DNA from: Vibrio crassostreae
GTDB lineage: Bacteria > Pseudomonadota > Gammaproteobacteria > Enterobacterales > Vibrionaceae
Length of the DNA stretch: 64,000 nucleotides
Reading direction: 5' to 3'
NCBI RefSeq assembly: GCF_024347415.1
Contig: NZ_AP025477.1
Location: forward strand, 1,674,001-1,738,000
The position numbers and the translations under genes were made by a program. The notes under the pieces are model-generated. The model did not search any database. It had not been told where the DNA came from and saw nothing but the letters and a program-made list of their open reading frames with translations. Below are positions 25,462 to 33,885 of the stretch, one piece after another. Position 1 is the first letter of the stretch. The number at the start of each line of letters is the position of its first letter.

Positions 25462-25593
25462 GTATTCACTCCAGCCCTCCTATTTCTTCCGAGCTAAGCA
25501 TGACACAAATTGACGATTCTTATGTCGATTACAATCTGCACGTTTTGTTTTAATCGTTGGATAGTCTTGTACCTTGACTGCGAAATTCAGGTA

Positions 25594-25620
25594 CAAAAAA
25601 AGCCACATAATGTGGCTTTT
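25594..25620 (-). terminator. nagB terminator
   Basis: AGCCACA (25601-25607) and TGTGGCT (25611-25617) with A-rich and T-rich flanks form a hairpin that can act in both directions; on the minus strand it is followed by TTTTTTT just after nagB. Confidence 0.85.
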
Positions 25621-25640
25621 TGTCTCAACAAAACCTGAGA

Positions 25641-26441
25641 TTATAGGTCTTGGATGTTTTCAGCTTCTAGCTCTTGGAAGTAGCGTAGAGTCTTAACTTT
25701 TAGCTCTTGTTGAGCAGGCTCATCAGCAACGATGATAGCTTTACGGTGCATCTGTAGAGCTGTAACAGTCCACATGTGGTTTACAGAACCTTCGATAGCC
25801 ATTTGAAGTGCTTGAGCTTTGTTGTGGCCTAGAGAAAGGATCATTACTTCTTCTGAATCTAGAAGAGTAGCAACACCGATAGTTAGTGCGTATTTAGGAA
25901 CTTGGTTGATGTCGCCATCGAAGAAACGAGAGTTCGCGATACGAGTGTCTTCAGTTAACGTTTTGATACGAGTGCGTGAAGATAGAGAAGAACCTGGTTC
26001 GTTGAATGCGATGTGACCGTCGATGCCTACGCCGCCCATGAACAGGTTGATTTTGCCGTATGAACGGATTTTCTCTTCGTATGCTGCACAGTGAGCATCG
26101 ATGTCTTCAGCTTGACCGTCTAGCAGGTTGATGTTTTCTGCTTGGATATCAACGTGGTTGAAGAAGTTCTCGTGCATGAATGTGCGGTAAGACTCTGGGT
26201 GGTTAGGGTCGATACCAACGTACTCATCCATGTTGAATGTTACAACGTGCTTGAAGCTAACTTCGCCAGCTTTGTAAAGTTCAATTAGCTCAGCATAAGT
26301 AGTTAGAGGTGTGCTACCAGTAGGAAGACCTAGTACAAATGGACGCTCAGCAGTTGGAGCGAATTTGTTGATCGAATCTGCGATATGACGAGCAGCCCAT
26401 TTACCTACTTTTGCTTTGTTGCTTAATGGAATAAGTCTCAT
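25641..26441 (-). CDS. nagB: Glucosamine-6-phosphate deaminase
   Basis: The start at 26441 ([20 protein letters not shown]) gives exactly 266 aa, the E. coli NagB length; the frame opens 18 codons earlier without support. Conserved features are [17 protein letters not shown], the active-site FNMDEYVGI (Asp), [17 protein letters not shown] with the catalytic Asp and His, and [16 protein letters not shown]. It converts GlcN-6-P to Fru-6-P and ammonia, the last step of chitin-derived amino-sugar use. Monocistronic. A NagC-type operator is likely at 26485-26505. Confidence 0.96.
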   Translation of the reverse strand: MRLIPLSNKAKVGKWAARHIADSINKFAPTAERPFVLGLPTGSTPLTTYAELIELYKAGEVSFKHVVTFNMDEYVGIDPNHPESYRTFMHENFFNHVDIQAENINLLDGQAEDIDAHCAAYEEKIRSYGKINLFMGGVGIDGHIAFNEPGSSLSSRTRIKTLTEDTRIANSRFFDGDINQVPKYALTIGVATLLDSEEVMILSLGHNKAQALQMAIEGSVNHMWTVTALQMHRKAIIVADEPAQQELKVKTLRYFQELEAENIQDL

Positions 26442-26484
26442 TGATTTTGCCCCTAGAAATAAAATTTTATAGTGTTCTGAAACA

Positions 26485-26505
26485 TTAATTCGCATTATAA
26501 AATAA
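26485..26505 (-). promoter_or_regulatory. NagC-like operator in front of nagB
   Basis: Read on the minus strand, TTATTTTATAATGCGAATTAA combines the TTATTT and CGAATTAA parts of known NagC sites. It lies 44-64 bp upstream of the nagB ATG. NagC control of nagB is established in enterics and Vibrio; the match here is by eye. Confidence 0.45.
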
Positions 26506-26982
26506 GTTATCAGGTTCCGCTATTGTTTTAGGTCAATTTTTTGCTTTTTTCGTTGTATCTGTGACTAGAACTCTCAAAATTGCACAATAATTGTATGGAT
26601 ATTTGGTGGCGTTAAACAAGATTAATACGCTTGTCATATACAGGAATGTTGATTTGATTCAGTGCCTGAAAGGGTCTGTGCGTTTCTGCAGATTTATAAG
26701 CTTTGGCGTATTAAAGAGCTGCTGCGTACTCACTGGCTTTGAGAGTATAGTTGAGGCGTGAAAAATAATGATGGCAATGTGCCACTATCGTGATAAAAGG
26801 AAGTTGTTGAGCGAGGTTCGAAGAATTTAGTCGGGTTAGACACACTTAGGGTGACTAGAATAGATGTTGATTCACGCTATCGCTATGAATTATCTATAAA
26901 TATTGGTAAATCCGAACAGGTTAGCTAAACTTACCAACTAAGAAGAAAAAGCGAGCTTGAAGTGTAAGCATTGAAGGAAAAA
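26506..26982. other. Intergenic region, nothing recognised
   Basis: About 480 bp between the nagB promoter and the maoP terminator. I see no frame with a ribosome binding site, no repeat and no clear RNA structure. Confidence 0.5.
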
Positions 26983-27016
26983 AAAAGCCCAAAGTGATGA
27001 GGTATCACCTTGAGCG
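26983..27016 (-). terminator. maoP terminator
   Basis: On the minus strand GCTCAAGGTGAT pairs with ATCACTTTGGGC (two G-T pairs) and is followed by a run of nine T. Confidence 0.8.
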
Positions 27017-27022
27017 ATTTTA

Positions 27023-27376
27023 CTAATCTTCTAACACTAACTCACTTTCGTATTCTTCCCTAGGCACTTCGCCGCGTTTGCAGCCGTTTAGGGTATGAAA
27101 GCGACGGCGTCCACGAGCTAGTTGAATGTACTTCAACCAAACACGCTCTAACTTGGACTTTGCCTTATGAGGGTGAGACAACACTTTAATGAAGTGTTTT
27201 TCTTCTGCATTGATTGGTGCTAGTTCACCAGTTTCAAGTGCAAGCATAGTGTCACCAAACAAGGTTAGGATTTCCTCTTCTGACAGAGTAAAATCACCCG
27301 ACTTAGCGAACCCTCGTGGGAATTTAATGGTGTCATAAAAACGTTTTTTTCCGTGACGGAATTCGGTCTCAGACAT
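27023..27376 (-). CDS. maoP: Macrodomain Ori protein MaoP (YifE/DUF413)
   Basis: This 117-aa protein has the DUF413 signature: GKKRFYDTIKFPRGFAKSGDFTLSEEEILTLFG and a C-terminal FIKVLSHPHKAKSKLERVWLKYIQLARGRRRFHTLNG. E. coli MaoP (YifE) acts on the maoS site to organise the Ori macrodomain. As in E. coli it is divergent from the hdfR LysR gene, which supports the assignment. Its terminator lies at 26983-27016. Confidence 0.9.
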   Translation of the reverse strand: MSETEFRHGKKRFYDTIKFPRGFAKSGDFTLSEEEILTLFGDTMLALETGELAPINAEEKHFIKVLSHPHKAKSKLERVWLKYIQLARGRRRFHTLNGCKRGEVPREEYESELVLED

Positions 27377-27530
27377 ATCAGCCTCAGTAATGTGGTTAGA
27401 TAGAAATTAGTGTTTATTGCTCACGCGAAAATATTGTTAAAAGGCTAAAATAGGAAACAAAACGTTTTTGCCTTTACGATAAACAATCCTAGATCGGCTA
27501 GTTAGCAGATTTATTACAGAGATGTATTTG

Positions 27531-28421
27531 ATGGATGTGAAAGTATTTAGAACCTTTCTTGAGGTTGCAAGGGTGCGCCATTTTGGGCGTGCAGCTGAAA
27601 ACTTGTATTTAACGCAAGCGGCGGTGAGTGCGCGAATCAAGCAGCTTGAAGGCTATTTTGATACTCAACTCTTCATTCGTGACCGCAATAACATCAAACT
27701 CACATCTTCCGGTGAACGTTTGATTGGTTATGCTGAAGTGATGGTTTCCACCTTACAACAAGCGAAATTTGAGCTGTCGTTAGAGAGTGGTAAAGCCTTG
27801 CAGTTAACGCTGGGCGGCACGCCGAATATTTGGGATGCGTATCTGCAAAACTGTTTAAGTGTTGTGACCGACTCTTTTGGTGGTTATGGCTTTATGGCAG
27901 AGGTGATGGGGCGCGAGCAACTGAACCGTAATTTGTTAGAACGAACCTTAGATATGGCTTTCGCGTTCGATCAGATCAAAGCGGAAGAGCTGAACTGTAA
28001 AAAAGTCGCTGATTTGGTTTTGGTGTTGGTATCAACGCAGCAAGATGACCTGGAATCTGTATTCCAACATAAGTATGTGTATGTGGATTGGGGAACGCGT
28101 TTTGGTTCTGAACACGCAGAACGTCACCCTAAAGTGCCAGCGCCGTATCTTCGTACCTCTACGGCTCGTATCGCCCTTGATTTCATTTTAGAGAAAGGTG
28201 GTAGTGCATATCTTCCGGTATCTCTAGTTGAACCTTTTATCGATTCGGGTCAGCTGCACAAGGTGAAAGGGGTGGAAGACTGGTATCGCCCAATTTATCT
28301 GAGTTACCGCAAGAGCAGCACCTCGGTGGATGCGATCATGCAGGTTGAGAAATTGGTTAATGAGATTGACCCATCGACCGCTTACACGCTGCAACAAGCC
28401 GCTGAACAAGCTCCTGAGTAA
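27531..28421 (+). CDS. hdfR: HdfR-family LysR-type transcriptional regulator
   Basis: The protein has 296 aa from the ATG at 27531 (MDVKVFRTFLEVARVRHFGRAAENLYLTQAAVSARIKQLEGYF), a canonical LysR helix-turn-helix; an upstream in-frame Met adds three residues. The C-terminal part is the ligand-sensing domain. The high N-terminal similarity to HdfR and the divergent maoP identify it. HdfR represses flhDC in E. coli; the role in Vibrio, which has a different flagellar hierarchy, is open. Confidence 0.85.
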   Translation: MDVKVFRTFLEVARVRHFGRAAENLYLTQAAVSARIKQLEGYFDTQLFIRDRNNIKLTSSGERLIGYAEVMVSTLQQAKFELSLESGKALQLTLGGTPNIWDAYLQNCLSVVTDSFGGYGFMAEVMGREQLNRNLLERTLDMAFAFDQIKAEELNCKKVADLVLVLVSTQQDDLESVFQHKYVYVDWGTRFGSEHAERHPKVPAPYLRTSTARIALDFILEKGGSAYLPVSLVEPFIDSGQLHKVKGVEDWYRPIYLSYRKSSTSVDAIMQVEKLVNEIDPSTAYTLQQAAEQAPE

Positions 28422-28465
28422 CGGCATTTGCTATAACCAATATGCTTTGTTGTTTAGGTTAAATA

Positions 28466-28499
28466 AAAAATGGCTCCTAATTAGTTAGGAGCCATTTTT
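28466..28499. terminator. Bidirectional terminator after hdfR
   Basis: A perfect 15-bp stem (28466-28480 with 28485-28499) has loop TTAG, and A- and T-runs on its flanks: AAAAATGGCTCC / GGAGCCATTTTT. It serves hdfR on plus and the small gene on minus. Confidence 0.92.
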
Positions 28500-28614
28500 G
28501 TTTTAAACCAGAGATGTACTTCTTTTCGGAACTAGAGATCGTTTCTCATTCCAATAAAATCGTTTAAGCCTGGTATATCTAGCCCTATTTTAAGGCTCTA
28601 TAGTGTTAACACAC

Positions 28615-28818
28615 TTATAGGTTCATGAGATTCTCAATAGACTCTTCGAGAGAGTGTGACATGTACGAATGGATTGTGTGGCCATCCGTTGCGTCAATCT
28701 CAATCTTAGAAATCCCGTTATCTGCTTTGTTTTCAAGAAAGCAAAGAGATTGCTCGACTGATTGACTGGTGAGAACCTGTTGGTTTGATAAAACAATACG
28801 ACATGTGTGTAGAACCAT
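28615..28818 (-). CDS. Small protein of unknown function (67 aa)
   Basis: The start at 28818 (MVLHTCRIVLSNQQVL) is preferred over 28854 because AAAAGGAAAAGG lies directly upstream. The 67-aa product is acidic at its end (SHSLEESIENLMNL), has no signal peptide or membrane segment, and matches no family I know. It faces hdfR across the shared terminator at 28466-28499. Confidence 0.55.
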   Translation of the reverse strand: MVLHTCRIVLSNQQVLTSQSVEQSLCFLENKADNGISKIEIDATDGHTIHSYMSHSLEESIENLMNL

Positions 28819-29054
28819 AGCCTTTTCCTTTTTATATTCGATAGGTCTCTGCATCTTGGCGTGCTAAGTACCGATCGTTGACGTTGTGAGAAGAATTTCT
28901 TCTCAAGATTAAATTTAGTCGAATTGAATAAAAAGAAAACCCTTTTTTGTGATTTATCTAACCTTCAGTTCCGAAAGTGGCTAGCGACTATGGTGGTTCA
29001 CGGTAAACTTTTAGTTATCGGATCGAAAGCGATGGCAAATGGGAAGAGTACAGC

Positions 29055-30431
29055 ATGTCGAAAAATATCAATCACAACAGCACCTTAACGAACGAGCAGT
29101 GTCATCTGGCTCGATATGCGCGAGATGCTCGCTTTGATGGAATGTTTTTCACAGCGGTGAAAACGACAGGGATATTTTGTCGCCCGATTTGCCCAGCAAC
29201 GCCACCTAAAGAGGAAAACGTCGAATACTTTTCCCATCAAGCTCAGGCGCTAAAGGCTGGGTATCGCCCTTGTTTACGTTGTCGACCAGACAGCGCACCT
29301 TTTTCTCCAGCTTGGAAGGGCGTCGAAACCACTTTCTTACGTGCGATGCAGTTGATTGATAATGGCGCGCTGAATTCAGGATCTATCGTCGATCTTGCGA
29401 CCCGTTTAGGCATTTCCGATCGTTACTTACGAACCTTATTCGACAATTACATCGGTGTGTCACCCAAGCAATATAGCCTTTATAGCCAGTTGATGTTTGC
29501 TAAGCAGTTGCTGCATACCAGTAGCATGAGCATTACCGATGTAGGTTTTGCGAGTGGCTTTAATAGCACACGTCGTTTCAATGATGCCTTTCAAAAAGAA
29601 CTGCAGCTTTCGCCAAGTCAAATTCGGCGGGCAAAGCTAAGTGATAGTGTGAGTAATCATATTCAGCTTGGTTTTCACGGTCCTTTGGATTGGAAGCACC
29701 TGTTAGCTTTCTATCGACGAAGAATGATTGAAGGCTTAGAAGAGGTAGGTGAGGACTATTACCAGCGAACGGTAAATGTGAACGGGTCGAAGGGCTGGTT
29801 CCAGGCGACTCTGGCTAAAGATAACCGCTTGGATATTGAATTTGAGTTGGACGATATAAGCCATTTAAGAAGCTTGATTGCGAATATTCGACGTATGTTC
29901 GATCTTGATGTCGATATTGCAAAGGTCGAGGCCTTCTTTGAGACTATCGATCCTAACTTGGTGGCCAAGAGTGGTATCCGTATCCCTGGCGTATGGAATC
30001 CTTGGGAAGCAGGAGTGAGAGCGATCCTCGGGCAGCAAGTCTCGGTAATCGCAGCGATTGGCCAGCTCAACTTATTGGTTAAAGAGCTTTCTGATGCATC
30101 CGAGAAAGCGTATTTCCCAACGCCAAAGCAGATAGCGGAGGCTGATGTTAGCTTCTTGAGAATGCCGGGAAGCCGCAAAGAGACCCTAAAGCGTTTTGCC
30201 GAATACATGGTCGACAATGAAGCTGAGCATCCTTCCAAATGGATTGAGCTAAAAGGCATTGGACCTTGGACGATTCAATATGCACTGCTTCGTGGGTTAA
30301 GCGAACCTAATCATCTGTTGGTTGGTGACTTGGTGGTGAAGAAGTTTATTGAGCATCGCCCTGCTATTAATACACAAAGCGTGTCGCCGTGGGGCAGTTA
30401 CGCCACATTCCATTGTTGGAATCAATCTTAA
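29055..30431 (+). CDS. alkA: Ada-type regulator fused to AlkA DNA-3-methyladenine glycosylase
   Basis: The 458-aa protein has three parts. Residues 12-85 form the Ada N-terminal zinc domain with four Cys (GIFCRPICPATPP and CLRCRPDSAPF), where one Cys accepts a methyl group from phosphotriesters. Residues 90-195 form an AraC helix-turn-helix (SIVDLATRLGISDRYLRTLFDNYIGVSPKQY). Residues 200-458 form the AlkA glycosylase with a helix-hairpin-helix (LKGIGPWTIQYALLRG) and catalytic Asp (VGDLVVKK). It lacks the O6-methylguanine methyltransferase domain, which is supplied by ogt 25 bp downstream. A self-contained alkylation-damage sensor and repair enzyme. Confidence 0.92.
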   Translation: MSKNINHNSTLTNEQCHLARYARDARFDGMFFTAVKTTGIFCRPICPATPPKEENVEYFSHQAQALKAGYRPCLRCRPDSAPFSPAWKGVETTFLRAMQLIDNGALNSGSIVDLATRLGISDRYLRTLFDNYIGVSPKQYSLYSQLMFAKQLLHTSSMSITDVGFASGFNSTRRFNDAFQKELQLSPSQIRRAKLSDSVSNHIQLGFHGPLDWKHLLAFYRRRMIEGLEEVGEDYYQRTVNVNGSKGWFQATLAKDNRLDIEFELDDISHLRSLIANIRRMFDLDVDIAKVEAFFETIDPNLVAKSGIRIPGVWNPWEAGVRAILGQQVSVIAAIGQLNLLVKELSDASEKAYFPTPKQIAEADVSFLRMPGSRKETLKRFAEYMVDNEAEHPSKWIELKGIGPWTIQYALLRGLSEPNHLLVGDLVVKKFIEHRPAINTQSVSPWGSYATFHCWNQS

Positions 30432-30456
30432 TCGGAATACTAAGCGAGGAGATATT

Positions 30457-30939
30457 ATGGCTAACCGTTTTACTTATTATGAGAGCCCATTGGGAACCGT
30501 AACTTTACAGGCGAACAATGAGGGCTTGCTCGGCCTTTGGTTTGAAACACATACCACCAAGCCGGAACAGTTGGGTGTTCAAGATGATAGCTTTCCGATC
30601 TTTGCATTGGCTATCGAGCAGCTTAATCGCTATTTCTCAGGCGAAGCTATCCAATTTTCTGTGCCGATTGCAGCCAAGGGCACGCCATTTCAGCAGTCGG
30701 TTTGGCAGGCGCTGACGACCATTCCTTATGGAGAGACTTGGAGCTATGCACAACTGGCCGATGCGATAGGCAATCCGAAAGCCGTTCGTGCTGTGGGTTT
30801 GGCGAATGGCAAAAATCCGGTTTCAGTGATTGTGCCGTGTCACCGTGTGATTGGCAAAAATGGCAAGCTGACGGGGTATGCAGGTGGCGTAGTACGTAAA
30901 CAGCGCTTGTTGGTGATAGAGGGAAGAGAGCAAGACTAG
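30457..30939 (+). CDS. ogt: Methylated-DNA-protein-cysteine methyltransferase
   Basis: The ATG at 30457 (MANRFTYYESPLGTVTLQAN) follows GCGAGGAG and gives 160 aa; the longer frame overlaps alkA and has no family match. The active site VIVPCHRVIG holds the acceptor Cys, preceded by RAVGLANGKNP and TTIPYGETWSYAQLA. It directly removes alkyl groups from O6-alkylguanine. It is in an operon with the Ada-AlkA gene. Confidence 0.95.
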   Translation: MANRFTYYESPLGTVTLQANNEGLLGLWFETHTTKPEQLGVQDDSFPIFALAIEQLNRYFSGEAIQFSVPIAAKGTPFQQSVWQALTTIPYGETWSYAQLADAIGNPKAVRAVGLANGKNPVSVIVPCHRVIGKNGKLTGYAGGVVRKQRLLVIEGREQD

Positions 30940-31110
30940 TAAGCGATTTGGCAACGAGCCTGTCGTGATGCTGGCTGAGGATTACGTAGCACTCAAGGAC
31001 AAAAGCTAATAGTTCTTAAAATGTGACTTTGCATTAAAATCAACGCTTTCTGGAAAATATCTATTTGGTTGCATATTCTTTGACTATGTTCTCTAGGCAA
31101 GGATGCCCAA

Positions 31111-31497
31111 ATGAATAGATTTCCCTTATTAATATCTGGCTGCAGCTGCGCATTATTGCTGACAGGTTGCTTAACTGATACCAGCCGACCTTTCGAGGTC
31201 CCACAACTTGTTATATTTAAAGGCGTGTACGAGAACGCTGACAATGACAGCTATTTGTATTTCGAGTCGGGACAAGTGATTTATCAAACAACGGATAATT
31301 CCGTGACTCGAACCTATCGTGTTGAAGGTGATTTGCTCAACATTAAGTTGAATTCAGCGAATAGCCGAGAAGATTCTGGATTGGTGATGCGAATACAACA
31401 CGAAGGCGCGGTGCTAACCTGCAATCGGTGTCCAGCGATGCAGTTAAGCAACGTCTGGACACGCGTTGAACAACCTTTGAAAGGATCATCGAATTAG
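31111..31497 (+). CDS. Small lipoprotein of unknown function
   Basis: The 128-aa protein has a lipoprotein signal (LLLTGC, lipidated Cys at residue 20). The mature part is beta-rich (FKGVYENADNDSYLYFESGQVIYQTTDNSVTRTYRVEGDLLNIKL), like a small beta-barrel or lipocalin-like sheet, and has a CNRC pair. The start may be preceded by GGCAAGGA. It converges on nhaD, overlapping it by 4 bp at the 3' ends. Family unknown to me. Confidence 0.7.
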   Translation: MNRFPLLISGCSCALLLTGCLTDTSRPFEVPQLVIFKGVYENADNDSYLYFESGQVIYQTTDNSVTRTYRVEGDLLNIKLNSANSREDSGLVMRIQHEGAVLTCNRCPAMQLSNVWTRVEQPLKGSSN

Positions 31498-32933
31498 AAA
31501 AGCCCGCCATTTAGCCATAAGTGAGCAGCGATACTGACGGCATAGCCAATCATGATCACTGGCATCCATTTCAAGTGGCCAAAGAAGGTGTATTTGCCAT
31601 GCGCTGCCCCCATTAATGCTACTCCAGCTGCACTACCAATAGATAATAAGCTACCACCAACTCCAGCGGTTAAGGTGATCAGTAGCCAGTTGCCCATCGA
31701 CATTTGTGGCTCCATGGATAACACGGCAAACATTACCGGAATGTTATCGACAATCGCAGATAGAATCCCGACCATAATGTTGGCCCAAATTGGATCCCAT
31801 TGGCTATACATCACACCAGACGCGAGTTCCAAGTAACCAAGCAAGCTTAAGCCACCGACACACATCACCACGCCGTAGAAGAACAGCAGGGTGTCCCATT
31901 CGGCATGCGACACTCTCCGAAATACATCAAAGGGCACGACTGAACCGAGTCGTTTCAATGCCCCCTCATCATTATTGGCAATCGCCACTGCCTTTTTCTT
32001 CGCTAGTGAATTCGGTAAGGTCTTACGCAAGAAATACCCAAAGAACTGTAGATACGCCAGCCCCATCATCATCCCCATGACCGGAGGGAAGTGGAGTACG
32101 GCATGGAAAGCAACCGCAGTGGCTATCGTCATGATGAACAAGAACACGATGCGTCTTGCACCACGTTTTAATTCAACGTGTTGATGCACCGTATCGGGTT
32201 GGGTTGTTGGAACAAAGTAAGACATGATCAGTGCAGGGACGAGGTAATTCATCACTGAAGGAATAAATAAGGGAATGAACTCACTGAAGCTCACATAACC
32301 AGCTTGCCACACCATCAGTGTTGTGATGTCGCCGAATGGGCTGAATGCGCCGCCAGCGTTAGCGGCTATTACGATATTTACACAGGCTAAGTTAACGAAT
32401 TTAGGGTTGGATCCTGCGACTTTCAGAACCACGGCACACATCAATAGAGCTGTCGTGAGGTTGTCTGCGATAGGTGAGATAAAGAAGGCCAGAATACCGG
32501 TTAGCCAGAACAGAGATCGGAAGTTAAAGCCTTTGCCGACCATCCAAGCTTGCAACGCATCAAACAGTCTTCTCTCTTCCATGGCGCTGATGTAAGTCAT
32601 AGCGACGAGTAGAAAAAGTAATAGCTCGGCGTATTCAAGTAAGTTGTGTTCGAGCGCTTGTTTAGCGACTTCAACGAGGTTGTGTTCTTGGTAGGTAAAA
32701 CCAATGATTATCCAAATCAGGCCGGCCGCAAGTAGCACAGGCTTGGATTTTCGGAGCTTTAGGTACTCTTCCATCATCACCACAATGTAGGCGATAACGA
32801 AAATGGTCAGTGATAGGTAGCCGACAAATGAGTTAGTTAGCTTGAGAGGCTCCCCTAATTGAGAGGTAGCCGCGCCTGCTACTGAAGAAAAGAAGAATAA
32901 AAAGAGAACAGCAGGAAGCTGGATACCTAACAT
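31494..32933 (-). CDS. nhaD: Na+/H+ antiporter NhaD
   Basis: The 479-aa membrane protein has about 12-13 hydrophobic segments. Typical NhaD features are the N-terminal LTIFVIAYIVVMMEEYLKLRKSKPVLLAAG, WLTGILAFFISPIADNLTTALLMCAVV with the conserved Asp in a transport motif, and NIVIAANAGGAFSPFGDITTLMVWQ. It expels Na+ or Li+ in exchange for protons, important in marine bacteria. The N-terminal hydrophobic VAGAA stretch could be a cleavable signal. Monocistronic. Confidence 0.92.
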   Translation of the reverse strand: MLGIQLPAVLFLFFFSSVAGAATSQLGEPLKLTNSFVGYLSLTIFVIAYIVVMMEEYLKLRKSKPVLLAAGLIWIIIGFTYQEHNLVEVAKQALEHNLLEYAELLLFLLVAMTYISAMEERRLFDALQAWMVGKGFNFRSLFWLTGILAFFISPIADNLTTALLMCAVVLKVAGSNPKFVNLACVNIVIAANAGGAFSPFGDITTLMVWQAGYVSFSEFIPLFIPSVMNYLVPALIMSYFVPTTQPDTVHQHVELKRGARRIVFLFIMTIATAVAFHAVLHFPPVMGMMMGLAYLQFFGYFLRKTLPNSLAKKKAVAIANNDEGALKRLGSVVPFDVFRRVSHAEWDTLLFFYGVVMCVGGLSLLGYLELASGVMYSQWDPIWANIMVGILSAIVDNIPVMFAVLSMEPQMSMGNWLLITLTAGVGGSLLSIGSAAGVALMGAAHGKYTFFGHLKWMPVIMIGYAVSIAAHLWLNGGLF

Positions 32934-33078
32934 GAATTACGCTCCAAAGTTAATAAGTTATTAACACGCGTAAAAGCGTAGACCTAAATAACCATGTGGA
33001 GTGTGATAGATATCTTAATAATTCAATAGATTATAGTGAAAGCAATAGACTGTGATGAAAACGAAATACTTGTTTGAA

Positions 33079-33134
33079 GAGAAAAGAGAAAAGAGAAAAG
33101 AGAAAAGAGAAAAGAGAAAAGAGAAAAGAGAAAA
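33079..33134. repeat. 7-bp tandem repeat array, 8 units of GAGAAAA
   Basis: Eight perfect copies. The array touches the hairpin at 33134-33165, so on the minus strand it supplies the T-rich tail of that terminator and continues beyond it. Any frame read through it is a repeat artefact. Confidence 0.95.
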
Positions 33135-33165
33135 AGCTCTATCGGATTTAATGCCGATAGAGCTT
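33134..33165 (-). terminator. Terminator of the 58-aa gene
   Basis: A perfect 12-bp stem: AAGCTCTATCGG (33134-33145) with CCGATAGAGCTT (33154-33165), 8-nt loop. On the minus strand it is followed by TTTTCTCTTTTC, lying 18 bp after the 58-aa gene stop. Confidence 0.9.
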
Positions 33166-33182
33166 ACTCGGAATTGCCAATA

Positions 33183-33359
33183 CTATGCAGCATTGAGATC
33201 AAACGTCAGTGTTTGTTCTGCAGCACATACTTCAACAGGCCAGCCATAGGATTGGTATTCAAGCGCAAGTTTGTCCGCTACTACGCGAGATACCGTTGCA
33301 GTGATCCACATGCCTTTGCCCATTACTTGATATTTAAGCGTTCTCATTTCCATAGTCAT
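33183..33359 (-). CDS. 58-aa protein of unknown function behind a GacA/VarA box
   Basis: The gene begins at the ATG at 33359, 8 nt after AAAAGGAGAACG, and encodes MTMEMRTLKYQVMGKGMWIT... ending TLTFDLNAA. A start at Met3 (33353) is also possible. It has one Cys, no membrane segment, and a KGMWITATVSRVVADKLALEY core. Evidence that it is real: a strong ribosome binding site, a TATAAT promoter at 33536, a perfect terminator just downstream, and a GacA/VarA palindrome upstream. No family recognised. The ribosome binding site contains GGA, so CsrA control is possible. Confidence 0.75.
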   Translation of the reverse strand: MTMEMRTLKYQVMGKGMWITATVSRVVADKLALEYQSYGWPVEVCAAEQTLTFDLNAA

Positions 33360-33456
33360 CACCGTTCTCCTTTTATATTGGCAGCGCGAAGTCTATAGCA
33401 CCTCTGAGGGCTGAAATTTCGAATCAAGCTCAAATGCTTTATAAAATGGCTCACTG

Positions 33457-33473
33457 TTTGAGCCTGGCTCAAA
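33457..33473. repeat. Palindrome TTTGAGCC-T-GGCTCAAA in the leader of the 58-aa gene
   Basis: An 8-bp perfect inverted repeat with a 1-bp centre. It would lie in the untranslated leader (about 170 nt) of the 58-aa gene transcript. It could be an operator or an RNA hairpin. Confidence 0.7.
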
Positions 33474-33535
33474 ACTCAATCAACTAAGGGTAAACGGTTG
33501 TATTTTGGAAGCGAAGTCACCATTTAAGTGTCTGT

Positions 33536-33541
33536 ATTATA
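33536..33541 (-). promoter_or_regulatory. -10 element (TATAAT) of the 58-aa gene
   Basis: A perfect TATAAT on the minus strand. At 17-bp spacing the -35 would be TTTCTG (33559-33564), a poor match, as expected for an activator-dependent promoter. The VarA box lies 5 bp upstream of that. Confidence 0.6.
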
Positions 33542-33569
33542 ATTGAATTAAAATTTAACAGAAAAGCAA

Positions 33570-33587
33570 TGTAAGAGATCTCTTACA
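33570..33587. promoter_or_regulatory. Perfect GacA/VarA (UvrY) box
   Basis: TGTAAGAGATCTCTTACA is an 18-bp perfect palindrome and matches the GacA-box consensus TGTAAG-N6-CTTACA exactly. Its centre is about 49 bp upstream of the predicted start of the 58-aa gene transcript. The near-identical box at 35606-35623 belongs to the CsrB-type sRNA. The rest of 33360-33885 holds no gene I can support. Confidence 0.85.
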
Positions 33588-33885
33588 ACATTACCAGAGA
33601 TTGCACTAGGTGAAAAATTTTCACTAGAAGCCAGATTTTTGTGGCGATTGTGTGCGTTTTTAGTTGCGCTGTTGAAGCAAGATTTGTTTAGTTTTGTATG
33701 TGAAATATTCTAATTTATTTAGCGTATGGTCCTGCTTTTAAATCCAAATCACAGTTTTATATGTTGCTGTGTTTCTTTTATTCAAACCGATACGCTATTT
33801 GATTTTGGTCATTAACCTTTCGCTCATTAGTTTGCACTATCTATACGTGTTCTGTTCCACATAAACGAGATGTATAGAGGTCCTT

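Noticed and set aside
33052..33249. Plus-strand frame with EKREKRE repeats
   Set aside because: The protein is only a reading of the GAGAAAA heptamer array; it overlaps the minus-strand terminator and small gene and has no ribosome binding site.
33570..33587. Palindrome as a TyrR box (TGTAAA-N6-TTTACA)
   Set aside because: It fits GacA/VarA (TGTAAG-N6-CTTACA) exactly and TyrR with one mismatch in each half; its near-copy sits upstream of csrB, a classic Gac target.
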